Shown here piece after piece: positions 36,655 to 44,447 of a DNA stretch of 53,405 nucleotides. The position numbers and the translations under genes are program-made. Every line of letters begins with the position of its first letter. The first letter of the stretch is position 1. Location: NCBI GenBank assembly GCA_002816705.1, contig MUCK01000034.1, positions 1-53,405 of the forward strand. The letters run 5' to 3'. The notes under the pieces were generated by a model. It ran no database searches. It had not been told where the DNA came from and was given only the letters and a program-made list of their open reading frames with translations. This DNA comes from SAR202 cluster bacterium Casp-Chloro-G4. Lineage in GTDB: Bacteria > Chloroflexota > Dehalococcoidia > Lucifugimonadales > JADFKI01.

Positions 36655-36685
36655 TGACGTATTCGCACGAATGTTCCAAACTAAT

Positions 36686-36701
36686 CTTAGAATAATCTAA
36701 G
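36686..36701. promoter_or_regulatory. Palindrome in the leader of the three-Cys gene
   Basis: CTTAGA-ATAA-TCTAAG is a perfect inverted repeat ending 13 bases before the ATG at 36715, in the untranslated leader. It could be an operator or a small hairpin near the ribosome binding site. Confidence 0.35.
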
Positions 36702-36714
36702 TTTAGGAAGTTTC

Positions 36715-37305
36715 ATGCCTGACAAAACCGCAATCGAATGGACGGACGCGACGTGGAATCCGGTTACAGGGTGCACCAAGGTCAGTCCTGGCTGCGCCCA
36801 CTGCTATGCTGAATCCATAACACTTCGTTTCAAGCGTGGAGGACCATACCTTCCGGGCAAGACCTCCATAGTTCTTCACCCCGATAGGCTTGAGGCTCCT
36901 ACAAAATGGAAGAAGCCAAAACGTATCTTCGTGAACAGCATGAGCGATGTTTTTCATGAAGAAGTCCCGTTCCCCTTCATCTCGGAAATATTCGATGTTA
37001 TGAGGGATAATCCCAGACATACTTTTCAACTTTTGACAAAACGGCCAGAACAAATGTTTAATTACATAAACAGCCCTGAATTTTTTGACTGGCCTGAGAA
37101 CGTTTGGATTGGGGTGTCCGTAGAAAATCAGCATTGGGCTGAGCGGCGCATTCCTATGCTTCAGCAGGTGCCAGCAAAGGCGAAATCCTCTCGGACATGG
37201 CCATCGACGGCGATACGCGCCACGACGTGGGGACGTTCCGGCTGGGATGGTTTGCGTAGGCCAATGGGTAAGCTTCCCGACCCCACAAGGCTAACAGGCC
37301 ACTGA
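36715..37305 (+). pseudogene. Truncated three-Cys-motif protein (phage Gp37/Gp68, DUF5131 type)
   Basis: Residues 1-154 match the Gp37/Gp68 (DUF5131) family, which has radical-SAM-like features: TAIEWTDATWNPVTGC, then C20-x6-C27-x2-C30, IFVNSMSDVFHE, FQLLTKRPEQM and NVWIGVSVENQ. The family is usually longer (about 230-270 residues) and often lies beside a tcmP gene, which is missing here. From base 37179 the frame runs into a diverged copy of the 3' end of the neighbouring oxidase gene, read in the wrong frame, so the last 42 residues are spurious. The gene is probably non-functional. AGGAAG precedes the ATG. Confidence 0.8.
37179..37259 (+). pseudogene. Remnant of a second sarcosine oxidase-like gene, 3' end only
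   Basis: These 81 bases align without gaps to 36553-36633, with 12 differences by eye, mostly silent. In the oxidase frame they read GEILSDMAIDGDTRHD then VGTFRLGWFA and a TAG stop, against GEILSDMAIDGETRHD and VGMFRLARFA in the intact gene. The two copies flank the three-Cys gene as direct repeats. Confidence 0.88.
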
Positions 37306-37412
37306 GGAAACTGGCCTCACAGGTGCTACAATAGTCTTAATTCGAAACAGAATCATGGATGTCGAAGGTTATTTGGGCGTCCTACGGGAAGCCAGAGATA
37401 GATTATTGAATT

Positions 37413-37928
37413 ATGGCAATAACGAAAATCAGCATATCAAATTTCAAGAGCTTCCAAGATACGCAAGAAATCGAGCTTGGGAAGCTAAACCTTCTTCTGG
37501 GCGCCAACGCCTCAGGGAAATCTAATTTTGTTCAGCTATTTCAGTTCCTTCGCGACGTGGCGACTCATGGATTGGAGTACGCAATTTCTGTACAGGGCGG
37601 AGTTGAGTACATAAAGAATGTCGTAGTTAAATCCAGTGCAAATTGTACTTTCAAGTTTGCGATGGATTTGGATGAGTTTTGGGTAATCCCGAGAGTATCA
37701 TTCGGCAGTCGACCTTCCGGGAGACGGGAGCGAGCCTATAACAGAATGCGCATCCACAATGCGGAATGCCGATTTTCGATAAAGTTCAACCAACGGGGCA
37801 ACGGATACAACGTTGTCGAAGACATGGTAAAGATCATTTATTCTGCGGACGACAGTAGAGAGAAGGGAAGGGGGGTGGATCAGAACTCAATGAAAAGCGG
37901 CTGCGATATTACCAATTCTCCAGTGTGA
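37413..37928 (+). CDS. AAA15/AAA21-type ATPase, N-terminal fragment (frame broken)
   Basis: This is the first 171 codons of a predicted ATPase of the OLD-like/ABC-type AAA15 group. It starts with ITKISISNFKSFQDTQEIELGKLN and has Walker A LLLGANASGKSNF, then RGNGYNVVEDMVKI. The frame meets a stop at 37926. The continuation (Q-loop to Walker B) lies in another frame from about 37876 onward. The run of six G at 37870-37875 is the likely break: one more G would join the frames as GRGGGSELNEKRLRYYQF. No clear ribosome binding site precedes the ATG. Base composition is A+T-rich compared with the flanks. Confidence 0.75.
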   Translation: MAITKISISNFKSFQDTQEIELGKLNLLLGANASGKSNFVQLFQFLRDVATHGLEYAISVQGGVEYIKNVVVKSSANCTFKFAMDLDEFWVIPRVSFGSRPSGRRERAYNRMRIHNAECRFSIKFNQRGNGYNVVEDMVKIIYSADDSREKGRGVDQNSMKSGCDITNSPV

Positions 37929-38686
37929 ATGGAAAGGTACGAATCGATAGTTCCGAAGGTGAAGATGAGATTGAACATATATTCGATGGGTATCCTATGC
38001 AGAAGAAGACCTTATTGCTGGAGTCGCCAATCGCACAGCTCTATCTTTCCCCCATAATATCGTCGTTAAGTGAAATAGGCATCTTCGATTTCGATCCTAA
38101 ATTGCCCAAGAAGACCGCTCCGATCACTGGTGTCACTGAGTTGGCCTCGGACGGCGCCAATCTAGCCTTGGTACTCAATAGAATATCCACCGATGGCGAA
38201 TCGAAAAGAGCCTTCTTGAACTTGATGCGCTATATGCTCCCGTTTGTTCACAGGATGGACGTATCAAAAGTAGCGGACAAATCGATGTACTTCACTTTGA
38301 GGGAGACTTACGCGAGAAATTTTGAATTGCCAGCATCCCTACTGTCTGATGGAACCGTGAACATAACGGCCCTTATAGTGGCACTTTACTTCGAAAAAAA
38401 TAAACTTGTCGTAATAGAAGAACCGGAGAGGAATGTACATCCGGCTCTGATGTCCAAGACAGTGGAAATGATGAAAGAGGCCGCCCAAAAGAAGCAAATA
38501 ATTGCAACTACTCATAATCCAGAACTAATCCGGCATGTGGACCTGGAGGATATCTTGTTGGTCTGCAGAGATGAAAGTGGCCGGTCAGTAGTGATTCGAC
38601 CAGCACAAAGCGAAGACGTACAGACTTTTTTGGAGAATGACTTTCAAATCAGCGATTTGTTTGTTGATAATTTGCTCGAGGTTTAA
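37925..38686 (+). CDS. AAA15/AAA21-type ATPase, C-terminal fragment (frame broken)
   Basis: This second half of the ATPase carries the signature-like SLLSDGTVNITALIVALYF, Walker B KLVVIEEPERNVHP and the H-loop ATTHNPELIRHVD. Open frame begins upstream of the GTG at 37925 (RLRYYQFSSVNGKVRIDS), so this GTG is probably not a native start. Joined with the first fragment, the protein would be about 424 residues, normal for the family. The stop TAA overlaps the next ATG by one base (TAATG), showing that the ATPase and the TOPRIM-like protein form one translational unit. Confidence 0.78.
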   Translation: MNGKVRIDSSEGEDEIEHIFDGYPMQKKTLLLESPIAQLYLSPIISSLSEIGIFDFDPKLPKKTAPITGVTELASDGANLALVLNRISTDGESKRAFLNLMRYMLPFVHRMDVSKVADKSMYFTLRETYARNFELPASLLSDGTVNITALIVALYFEKNKLVVIEEPERNVHPALMSKTVEMMKEAAQKKQIIATTHNPELIRHVDLEDILLVCRDESGRSVVIRPAQSEDVQTFLENDFQISDLFVDNLLEV

Positions 38687-39234
38687 TGGCCGTGCCTTAT
38701 AAGGCGATATATCTGTTTCTCGAAGGTAATGATGACATTACTTTCTTTCATTCAATCGTTAAGCCACTATTCGAACGCCTGTATGATTCAGTTATATCAT
38801 GGCCCTATAGACAGCGCTCGCGACGACATATACAGAAATTCATAAAGGCAATTGACGCAATGGGTGCCGACTATGTTTATGTCGGAGATATTGACAGTTT
38901 CCCTTGTGTCACCAGAAAAAAAGAATCGCTAATGTCTGCTCAAAGTCGATTAAGGTCCGAGAGAATATACGTTGTAAAGAGAGAAATTGAAGGCTGGTAT
39001 ATTGCGGGCGCATCGGGAAGATTTTTGTCCGCAATTGGTGCGCCTGCAGAAATCGGGAGCGCCTGCGAGAACAGGACGAAAGAGCAGTTCAACGATTTAA
39101 TTCCTAGAAGATTCCAATCTAGAATAGACTTCATGCAGGAAGTTTTAAAAGATTACGACGTCAAATTAGCTGCTGACAATAATCCGTCGTTCCGCTATTT
39201 TCTTGAGAAGAATGACCTGTTTGAGATCATCTAA
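38686..39234 (+). CDS. TOPRIM-like (DUF4276/RloB-like) protein partnered with the ATPase
   Basis: This 182-residue protein fits a small TOPRIM nuclease fold: E13 in FLEGNDDITFF, the DxD pair D68/D70 in VYVGDIDSFPC, and REIEGWYIAG (E100/E102), which resembles the EIEAW block of DUF4276-type proteins. In OLD and PARIS systems an ATPase controls a TOPRIM nuclease that attacks nucleic acids. Here the two are separate but translationally coupled. Assignment to a named family needs a profile search. It ends 17 bases from the stop of convergent leuS. Confidence 0.68.
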   Translation: MAVPYKAIYLFLEGNDDITFFHSIVKPLFERLYDSVISWPYRQRSRRHIQKFIKAIDAMGADYVYVGDIDSFPCVTRKKESLMSAQSRLRSERIYVVKREIEGWYIAGASGRFLSAIGAPAEIGSACENRTKEQFNDLIPRRFQSRIDFMQEVLKDYDVKLAADNNPSFRYFLEKNDLFEII

Positions 39235-39251
39235 GGATCTTCCCCTACCCC

Positions 39252-41720
39252 CTACCCCACAACCACGTTGACCAATTTCCCTGGCACATAAATCACTTTG
39301 CGGACTTGCTTGCCGTCCAGGTAAGGGGTTAGGCGGGGGCTGGCCAGGGCTGTCTCGGTCGCGTCCTCCTCGGATATGGACGCCGATACCTCTATCTTGT
39401 CCCGCACGCGGCCGTTGACCTGCACCACCAGCGTTATCACATCGTCGGCCGCTAGCTCCTCGTCCCACGACGGCCACGGCTGCTTGTGAATGCTCTCGGT
39501 GTGACCCATCCGCTCCCATAGCTCGTCCGTGATGTGGGGGGCCATAGGCGCCAACAGCGTAAGCAGGCTCTCCACCGCTGATACCCACTGCTTGGAGCGC
39601 ACGCCCTTGCTCTCCCACGCCTGGTTCATGCCGTTGCTGTACTCCATCAGACCGGCCAGAGCAGTGTTGAACTTGAACCGCTCCAGGTCCTCGCCCACGC
39701 GACGTATCGTCTTGTGCTGCAGACGCTGAAGCTCACGTATCGCCTCGTCGTTGGCCGGGAAGTTGTCCAGCGTTCTAGCGTCCCTTGTAGAAATATCCCA
39801 GACGCGATTCATCCAGCGGGCCGTGCCGTTGATGCCGGAGTCGCTCCAGCTTCCCCCCTGGTCCCACGGCCCCAGGAACATCAGGAAGCAGCGCACAACA
39901 TCAGCGCCAAAAGACTCAACGTATTCGTCGGGCGCGACGACGTTGCCCCTGGACTTGCTCATCTTCTCGTGGTCGGCCCCCAGGATGATGCCCTGGTTGA
40001 ACAGCCGGGTAAAGGGCTCATCAAAGTCCAGTAGCCCCAGGTCGCGCAGTGCCTTCACGAAGAAGCGAGAGTACAGCAGGTGCATTACCGCGTGCTCCGC
40101 GCCGCCCGTGTACTGGTCGACGGGGTTCCACTTCTTTAGGGCCACCGGGTCAAAGGGGCCTTCCGCGTAATGGTTGTTCGGGTATCTCAGGTAGTACCAG
40201 GACGAGTCCACGAAGGTGTCCATTGTGTCGGTCTCGCGCTTCGCCGCCTTGCCGCAGGTGGGACATGGCGTGTTCACAAAACCCTGGTGGGATGCCAGTG
40301 GAGACTCCCCCGTGGGCCGGAACTCTGCGTCCTGAGGCAGCACCACCGGCAGGTCGGCCTCGGGGACAGGCACAGTGCCGCAATCGTCGCAGTAGATGAC
40401 CGGGATTGGCGTGCCCCAGTAACGCTGGCGGGATATCAGCCAGTCGCGCATGCGGTACTGCACCGTGCGATTGCCCCAGCCGTTCTCCTCTATGTAGTCT
40501 GCGATCTTCTGCCAGCCCTGGTCGCTGGGTATGCCATCGAACTGCGCGGAGTTGACCTGCTTGCCAACCTCCAGGTATGCCTCGGTCAGGTCGCCGCCGT
40601 CCCAGTCCTCGGGCGAAACGACAACGCGAATTGGCAGGTCGTACTTGGTGGCGAACTCGAAGTCGCGCTGGTCGTGGGCAGGCACTCCCATGACGATGCC
40701 TGTGCCATAGGTGCCAAGAACGTAGTCGCCGATGAGAAGCGGTACCCTCTCGCCGTTGAGCCTGTTGATGCAGTAGGCTCCTGTGTAGACGCCGGTCTTT
40801 TCCTTCTCCGTGGACATCCGCTCGATCTCAGACTGTCGCCGCGTCTGCTCTATGTACGCCTCGACCTCAGCCTTCTGATCCGGCGTCGTCAGCCTTTCGA
40901 CCAGCGGGTGCTCGGGGGCCATGACAACAAAGGTCACTCCGTAGATGGTGTCGATGCGGGTGGTGAACGTGCGTATCGTGTCGACGTCCAGACCATATTC
41001 TGAAATGTCGAACTCGATCTCCACGCCCTCGCTGCGCCCGATCCAGTTGGTCTGCATGGTATCGATGCGCTCGGGCCACTCCTTTTTCGAGTGGTCCAAC
41101 AGCTCGTCGGCGTATTTGGTTATGCGGAAGAACCACTGGTTCAGTTCGCGACGTACCACGGTGGTGCCGCAGCGCTCGCAGGTTCCGTCGGGCAGTACCT
41201 GTTCGTTGGCCAGCACGGTGTTATCTTGCGGGCACCAGTTGGCAGGCGCGAAGTTTCTATATGCAAGCCCTGCCTTGTAGAACTGCAGGAAAATCCACTG
41301 GTTCCACTGATAGTATTCGGGGATGCAGGTTACCACCTCGCGGTCCCAGTCGTAGATGGTGCCCATGCTGCGCAGTTGCCGTCGCATGTTGGCCATGTTG
41401 TCCATAGTCCACGTGTACGGGTGGATGCCCCGCTGAATTGCGGCGTTCTCAGCGGGGAGGCCAAATGCGTCGAAGCCCATAGGGTGAAGCACGTTATAGC
41501 CCTTCATGGCCTGGAACCGTGCGTGCGCGTCGGAGGGCGACATGGCGTACCAGTGGCCGATGTGCAGGTCTCCGGAGGGGTATGGGTACATGGTGAGCTC
41601 GTACCATTTCGGGCGCGGGTCATCGTCCTTCACGCTTAGCATGCCGGCGTCCGTCCATCGCTTTTGCCACTTAACATCAATGGTCTGGTTGTCGAACCTC
41701 TGCTCCGTAGTCCTGAGCAT
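39252..41720 (-). CDS. leuS: Leucyl-tRNA synthetase
   Basis: This 822-residue class I synthetase charges tRNA-Leu. The HIGH motif lies in YPYPSGDLHIGHWYAMSP, and KMSKS in HEKMSKSRGNVVAP. The editing domain includes the TTRIDTIYGVTFVV block. The anticodon-binding domain and the C-terminal domain (VVQVNGRVRDKIEV) are intact. CCGGAGGAATAC precedes the ATG. Expression is very probably controlled by the T-box leader upstream, which reads uncharged tRNA-Leu. Confidence 0.97.
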   Translation of the reverse strand: MLRTTEQRFDNQTIDVKWQKRWTDAGMLSVKDDDPRPKWYELTMYPYPSGDLHIGHWYAMSPSDAHARFQAMKGYNVLHPMGFDAFGLPAENAAIQRGIHPYTWTMDNMANMRRQLRSMGTIYDWDREVVTCIPEYYQWNQWIFLQFYKAGLAYRNFAPANWCPQDNTVLANEQVLPDGTCERCGTTVVRRELNQWFFRITKYADELLDHSKKEWPERIDTMQTNWIGRSEGVEIEFDISEYGLDVDTIRTFTTRIDTIYGVTFVVMAPEHPLVERLTTPDQKAEVEAYIEQTRRQSEIERMSTEKEKTGVYTGAYCINRLNGERVPLLIGDYVLGTYGTGIVMGVPAHDQRDFEFATKYDLPIRVVVSPEDWDGGDLTEAYLEVGKQVNSAQFDGIPSDQGWQKIADYIEENGWGNRTVQYRMRDWLISRQRYWGTPIPVIYCDDCGTVPVPEADLPVVLPQDAEFRPTGESPLASHQGFVNTPCPTCGKAAKRETDTMDTFVDSSWYYLRYPNNHYAEGPFDPVALKKWNPVDQYTGGAEHAVMHLLYSRFFVKALRDLGLLDFDEPFTRLFNQGIILGADHEKMSKSRGNVVAPDEYVESFGADVVRCFLMFLGPWDQGGSWSDSGINGTARWMNRVWDISTRDARTLDNFPANDEAIRELQRLQHKTIRRVGEDLERFKFNTALAGLMEYSNGMNQAWESKGVRSKQWVSAVESLLTLLAPMAPHITDELWERMGHTESIHKQPWPSWDEELAADDVITLVVQVNGRVRDKIEVSASISEEDATETALASPRLTPYLDGKQVRKVIYVPGKLVNVVVG

Positions 41721-41734
41721 GTATTCCTCCGGAA

Positions 41735-41767
41735 TCAGTTATTGGTTTTTAGTAATTAGTTCTTGGT
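41735..41767. repeat. Degenerate low-complexity tract just before leuS
   Basis: On the leuS strand the bases read as imperfect repeats of ACTAATTACT/ACCAATAACT. It lies between the T-box terminator and the leuS ribosome binding site and is unlike nearby sequence. Confidence 0.5.
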
Positions 41768-41810
41768 GATTTGAATGTAGGCCAGAAATCCCCTGTCTAG
41801 GACGACAAAA

Positions 41811-41837
41811 GGCCCGCCCCCAAATAAGGGACGGGCC
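41811..41837 (-). terminator. Regulated terminator of the leuS T-box
   Basis: GGCCCGUCCC pairs with GGGGCGGGCC (one G-U pair) on the minus-strand RNA, followed by UUUUGU. It lies directly after the antiterminator sequence, as expected for a transcriptional T-box. Confidence 0.88.
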
Positions 41838-41976
41838 TGAAATTCAATTCAGAGCGGACCCGCGGTACCACCCTTGTTCTTCCGACGAGTCGGAAGCACT
41901 CGGAAGCTGTAACGGTGCCAACCGGAGGGCCATACTTTAGCCTTCAGCTACCAGCCCCTAGCCGTCAGCATGTGTG

Positions 41977-42001
41977 CTGATAGCCGATTCCTGATAGCCG
42001 A
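41977..42001. repeat. Short direct repeats inside the T-box leader
   Basis: CTGATAGCCGA occurs at 41977-41987 and 41991-42001, and a related CTAGCCGTCAGC lies beside them. They fall in the linker between Stem I and the antiterminator. Confidence 0.7.
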
Positions 42002-42144
42002 CCGCTTTTCCGGCCGTCTGCTCCAGGGCGAGTTCGCGGGATTTCGTGCGCCGGGCTTCCACCAGTTCCCGACTCTCTATAGCCGACGGGCCCGCTACTA
42101 CTCCCCTTCACTGCATTTCTAATATCTTGTTTAGCTATGAAATT

Positions 42145-42173
42145 ACGCTATCACGGGGTGCAGGGGTAGTCAA
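42145..42173 (-). promoter_or_regulatory. Promoter candidate of the leuS T-box transcript
   Basis: On the minus strand TTGACT, a 17-base spacer and TAGCGT lie just upstream of the first T-box elements. The -35 is 5/6 and the -10 only 3/6 of consensus. The remainder up to hpaB (42290) shows no other feature. Confidence 0.45.
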
Positions 42174-42289
42174 TAGAAGTGACACCTGCCTGGTGACGGC
42201 AGCATCGTTTCGTATCAAATCGGCCAATAATTGCTTATCCAAAAAACCACGTGCTACGATGCGGCCATTCCTATGACAGGGGGCGCAGC

Positions 42290-43759
42290 ATGGCGATTCG
42301 CACAGGACAAGAATACCTGGCAGGCATCCGCGACGACCGTGAGGTGTGGCTGGACGGCGAACGGGTCGATGACGTAACGACACACCCCAAGCTGGCGCGC
42401 ATGGCCCAGACCGTGGCGGCCATTTACGACCTGCAGCACGACCCCGACCTGCGCGACCAGATGACTTTCACCTCGCCCACCAGCGGCGAGCCTGTTTCTC
42501 TCTCCTATATGGTCCCTCATTCGCAAGAGGACCTGGCCCGTCGCAAGCACGCGCTGGAAATCATCGCGGGGTCAGTCAATGGCATGCTTGGCCGCACTCC
42601 TGACTACGTGAACATATGTGTGGTCGCCGCCCGGCAGATGGCGCACCTTTATGGCAGAAACGATAGCCGTTTCGGTGACAACATGGTCGCCTACCACGAG
42701 TACGTCCGCGAGAACGACCTGTGCCTTACGCATACCTTCGGACACCCGCAGGTCAACCGCTCCGTCGCCATCAGCGAGCTGCCCGACCCGTACATAGCGG
42801 TTGGCATCGTCGATACTACCGATGAGGGCGTTATCGTGCGGGGCGCCAAGCTTTTGGCTACGCTGGCCCCCTTCTCCGATGAGATCTTCGCTCCCGTATA
42901 CCGGCCATTGCGTGAGGACGCTCCAGAGGACGAGCCGTACTGCATTGGCTTCTCCATTCCGGTGAACACGCCTGGTCTCAAGTTCATTTGCCGTCAGGCT
43001 TACGACGATGGAAAGTCGCTCTACGATTACCCCTTGTCGGGCCGGTACGACGAGATGGACTGCCTGGCCATATTCGATGACGTGCTGATTCCGTGGGACC
43101 GGGTGTTTTCATTCCGAGACGTGGCTTTGAGCAACGAAGCCGTTCAGAAGGTGACGCTGTGGAGGCAGTACGCGCAGCAGGTGGCCGTCAAGAACGTGGC
43201 GAAGCTGGAGCTTATTCTGGGCATGGTGCGCCGCATTACCGAAGGCATAGGCATCAGCCGGTTCGATCAGGTGCGGGAGAAGATTTCGGAAATTATCGAT
43301 ATTCTTGCTACCAACAACGCCTTTCTCCGGGCCGCTGAGGCCGACGCGGAGCCGGTTGATGGCGGCTTAGGTGAGGGCATATGGCTGGCTTCGGAGCCGC
43401 TAATCGCCATGCGTCACTGGTACCCGGACGCCTACCAGCGGGTGACGCAAATCATCCAACAACTATGCGCTGGCGGCCTGATGCTGACTCCCTCCGAGGC
43501 TGACGTAAAGGGGCCGCTGTCTGCCGATATTGAAAAGTTCTACCAGGGAGCGGACCTGGCGGCGAAGGACCGCATTCAGCTTTTTCGCCTGGCGTGGGAC
43601 CTTATTGGAACGGAGTTCGGCTCTCGCCAGACGCTGTACGAGCGTTACTTCAACGGTGACATCGTGCAGTTGCGCCAGCGGCGGTTCGCCTCCTACAACT
43701 ACTCGCGTGCCGAGGCGGCGTTGGCATCCTTCTTCGACAAGCTGCAAGCTGATGATTGA
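42290..43759 (+). CDS. hpaB: HpaB-type 4-hydroxyphenylacetate 3-monooxygenase oxygenase component
   Basis: This 489-residue protein belongs to the FADH2-dependent two-component aromatic hydroxylases. IRTGQEYLAGIRDDREVWLDG at the start and HTFGHPQVNRS, VIVRGAKLLATLAPFSDE, and DDVLIPWDRVF are family hallmarks. It would hydroxylate a phenolic substrate using FADH2 from a separate reductase; no hpaC is adjacent. Relatives also act on other phenols and on chlorophenols, so the substrate is open. The frame is open from 42251, but ATG 42290 matches the family start. Confidence 0.9.
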   Translation: MAIRTGQEYLAGIRDDREVWLDGERVDDVTTHPKLARMAQTVAAIYDLQHDPDLRDQMTFTSPTSGEPVSLSYMVPHSQEDLARRKHALEIIAGSVNGMLGRTPDYVNICVVAARQMAHLYGRNDSRFGDNMVAYHEYVRENDLCLTHTFGHPQVNRSVAISELPDPYIAVGIVDTTDEGVIVRGAKLLATLAPFSDEIFAPVYRPLREDAPEDEPYCIGFSIPVNTPGLKFICRQAYDDGKSLYDYPLSGRYDEMDCLAIFDDVLIPWDRVFSFRDVALSNEAVQKVTLWRQYAQQVAVKNVAKLELILGMVRRITEGIGISRFDQVREKISEIIDILATNNAFLRAAEADAEPVDGGLGEGIWLASEPLIAMRHWYPDAYQRVTQIIQQLCAGGLMLTPSEADVKGPLSADIEKFYQGADLAAKDRIQLFRLAWDLIGTEFGSRQTLYERYFNGDIVQLRQRRFASYNYSRAEAALASFFDKLQADD

Positions 43760-43823
43760 GGGCGTAGACTCGTCAGTGGTGCGCTTATTGGTTATCCCGT
43801 TCCCATTAAGGCATAACTGACGC

Positions 43824-44405
43824 ATGCATGATGTTGGTCCCCAGGAATCCAGCCCCATTTCCCTCTCGTCCTGGCGCATTGTCGTCGTCGGCACATCAGG
43901 GGCGGGAAAGACCACGCTTGCGAAATTTCTGGCAGGCGGCCTAGGAATCCTTTACCTGGAACTAGACGCTCTTTATCATGGGCCCAACTGGACTCAAACC
44001 CCCGACGACCTCTTCAGGGAAATGGTCAAAAAATCTTTGCGGGTCGAGGCGTGGGTCGTTGACGGCAACTACCACGTAGCGCGAGATATCTTGTGGTCAA
44101 AGGCCACAACGTTGGTGTGGCTGGATTATTCGTTCCATCTCGTCTTCTGGCGAGTATTCCGGCGCACCATGCTCAGGGCGATCTTGCGACAGGAGCTTTG
44201 GAACGGAAACCGCGAGAAGCTTTGGCGGCAATTCTTCAGGAAAGATTCGCTGCTCCTCTGGGTAATCCAGACTCATTGGAAGCGGCGCGAGAGTATTCCA
44301 GTTGCCCTGGCTCAGCCTGAATACGCTCACTTGAACGTACTTAGATTCAAGTCTCCAAGGGCTACCAAGAGATGGCTGGCGGAGATGATATCCGGTGGTT
44401 TGTAG
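43824..44405 (+). CDS. P-loop nucleoside/adenylate kinase-like protein
   Basis: This 193-residue protein has Walker A VVVGTSGAGKTTLAKFLA near residue 23, then LYLELDALYHGPNW, WVVDGNYHVARDI and LVWLDYSFHLVFWRVFRRT. It resembles the adenylate kinase-like FlaR/topology modulation group, whose substrates are unclear. The Trp- and Arg-rich C-terminal half is typical of that group. It lies 64 bases after hpaB and 42 before the next gene. Confidence 0.8.
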   Translation: MHDVGPQESSPISLSSWRIVVVGTSGAGKTTLAKFLAGGLGILYLELDALYHGPNWTQTPDDLFREMVKKSLRVEAWVVDGNYHVARDILWSKATTLVWLDYSFHLVFWRVFRRTMLRAILRQELWNGNREKLWRQFFRKDSLLLWVIQTHWKRRESIPVALAQPEYAHLNVLRFKSPRATKRWLAEMISGGL

Positions 44406-44447
44406 TATCATATCGATCAACTTGTTTACGGAGGATTAGAGTAAGGA

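Larger units (their letters stand above)
41805..42125 (-). promoter_or_regulatory. T-box riboswitch leader of leuS (leucine-specific)
   Basis: The minus strand contains the universal T-box sequence AGGGTGGTACCGCG (plus-strand 41861-41874), which pairs with the tRNA acceptor end in the antiterminator. Further upstream are Stem I features: AGTAGTAG (S-turn), GAGAGTCGGGAACTGGTGG (distal loops) and GAACTCGCC, where CTC is the best specifier codon and decodes as leucine, matching leuS. Uncharged tRNA-Leu would stabilise the antiterminator and let leuS be read. The region between Stem I and the antiterminator is longer than usual and holds short direct repeats. Confidence 0.92.

Noticed and set aside
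36654-36659. TTGACG as a -35 element for the three-Cys gene
   Set aside because: No acceptable -10 lies 16-18 bases downstream; the TATAAT at 36649 is better explained as a -10.
37355-37521. Open frame starting MDVEGYLGVLREARDRLL
   Set aside because: It overlaps the ATPase start in another frame, has no ribosome binding site and becomes low in coding character.
39235-39260. G-quadruplex candidate at the leuS 3' end (GGGGTAGGGGGTAGGGG on the minus strand), also similar to 49068-49090
   Set aside because: Only three strong G runs are present, and the similarity between the two sites is short.
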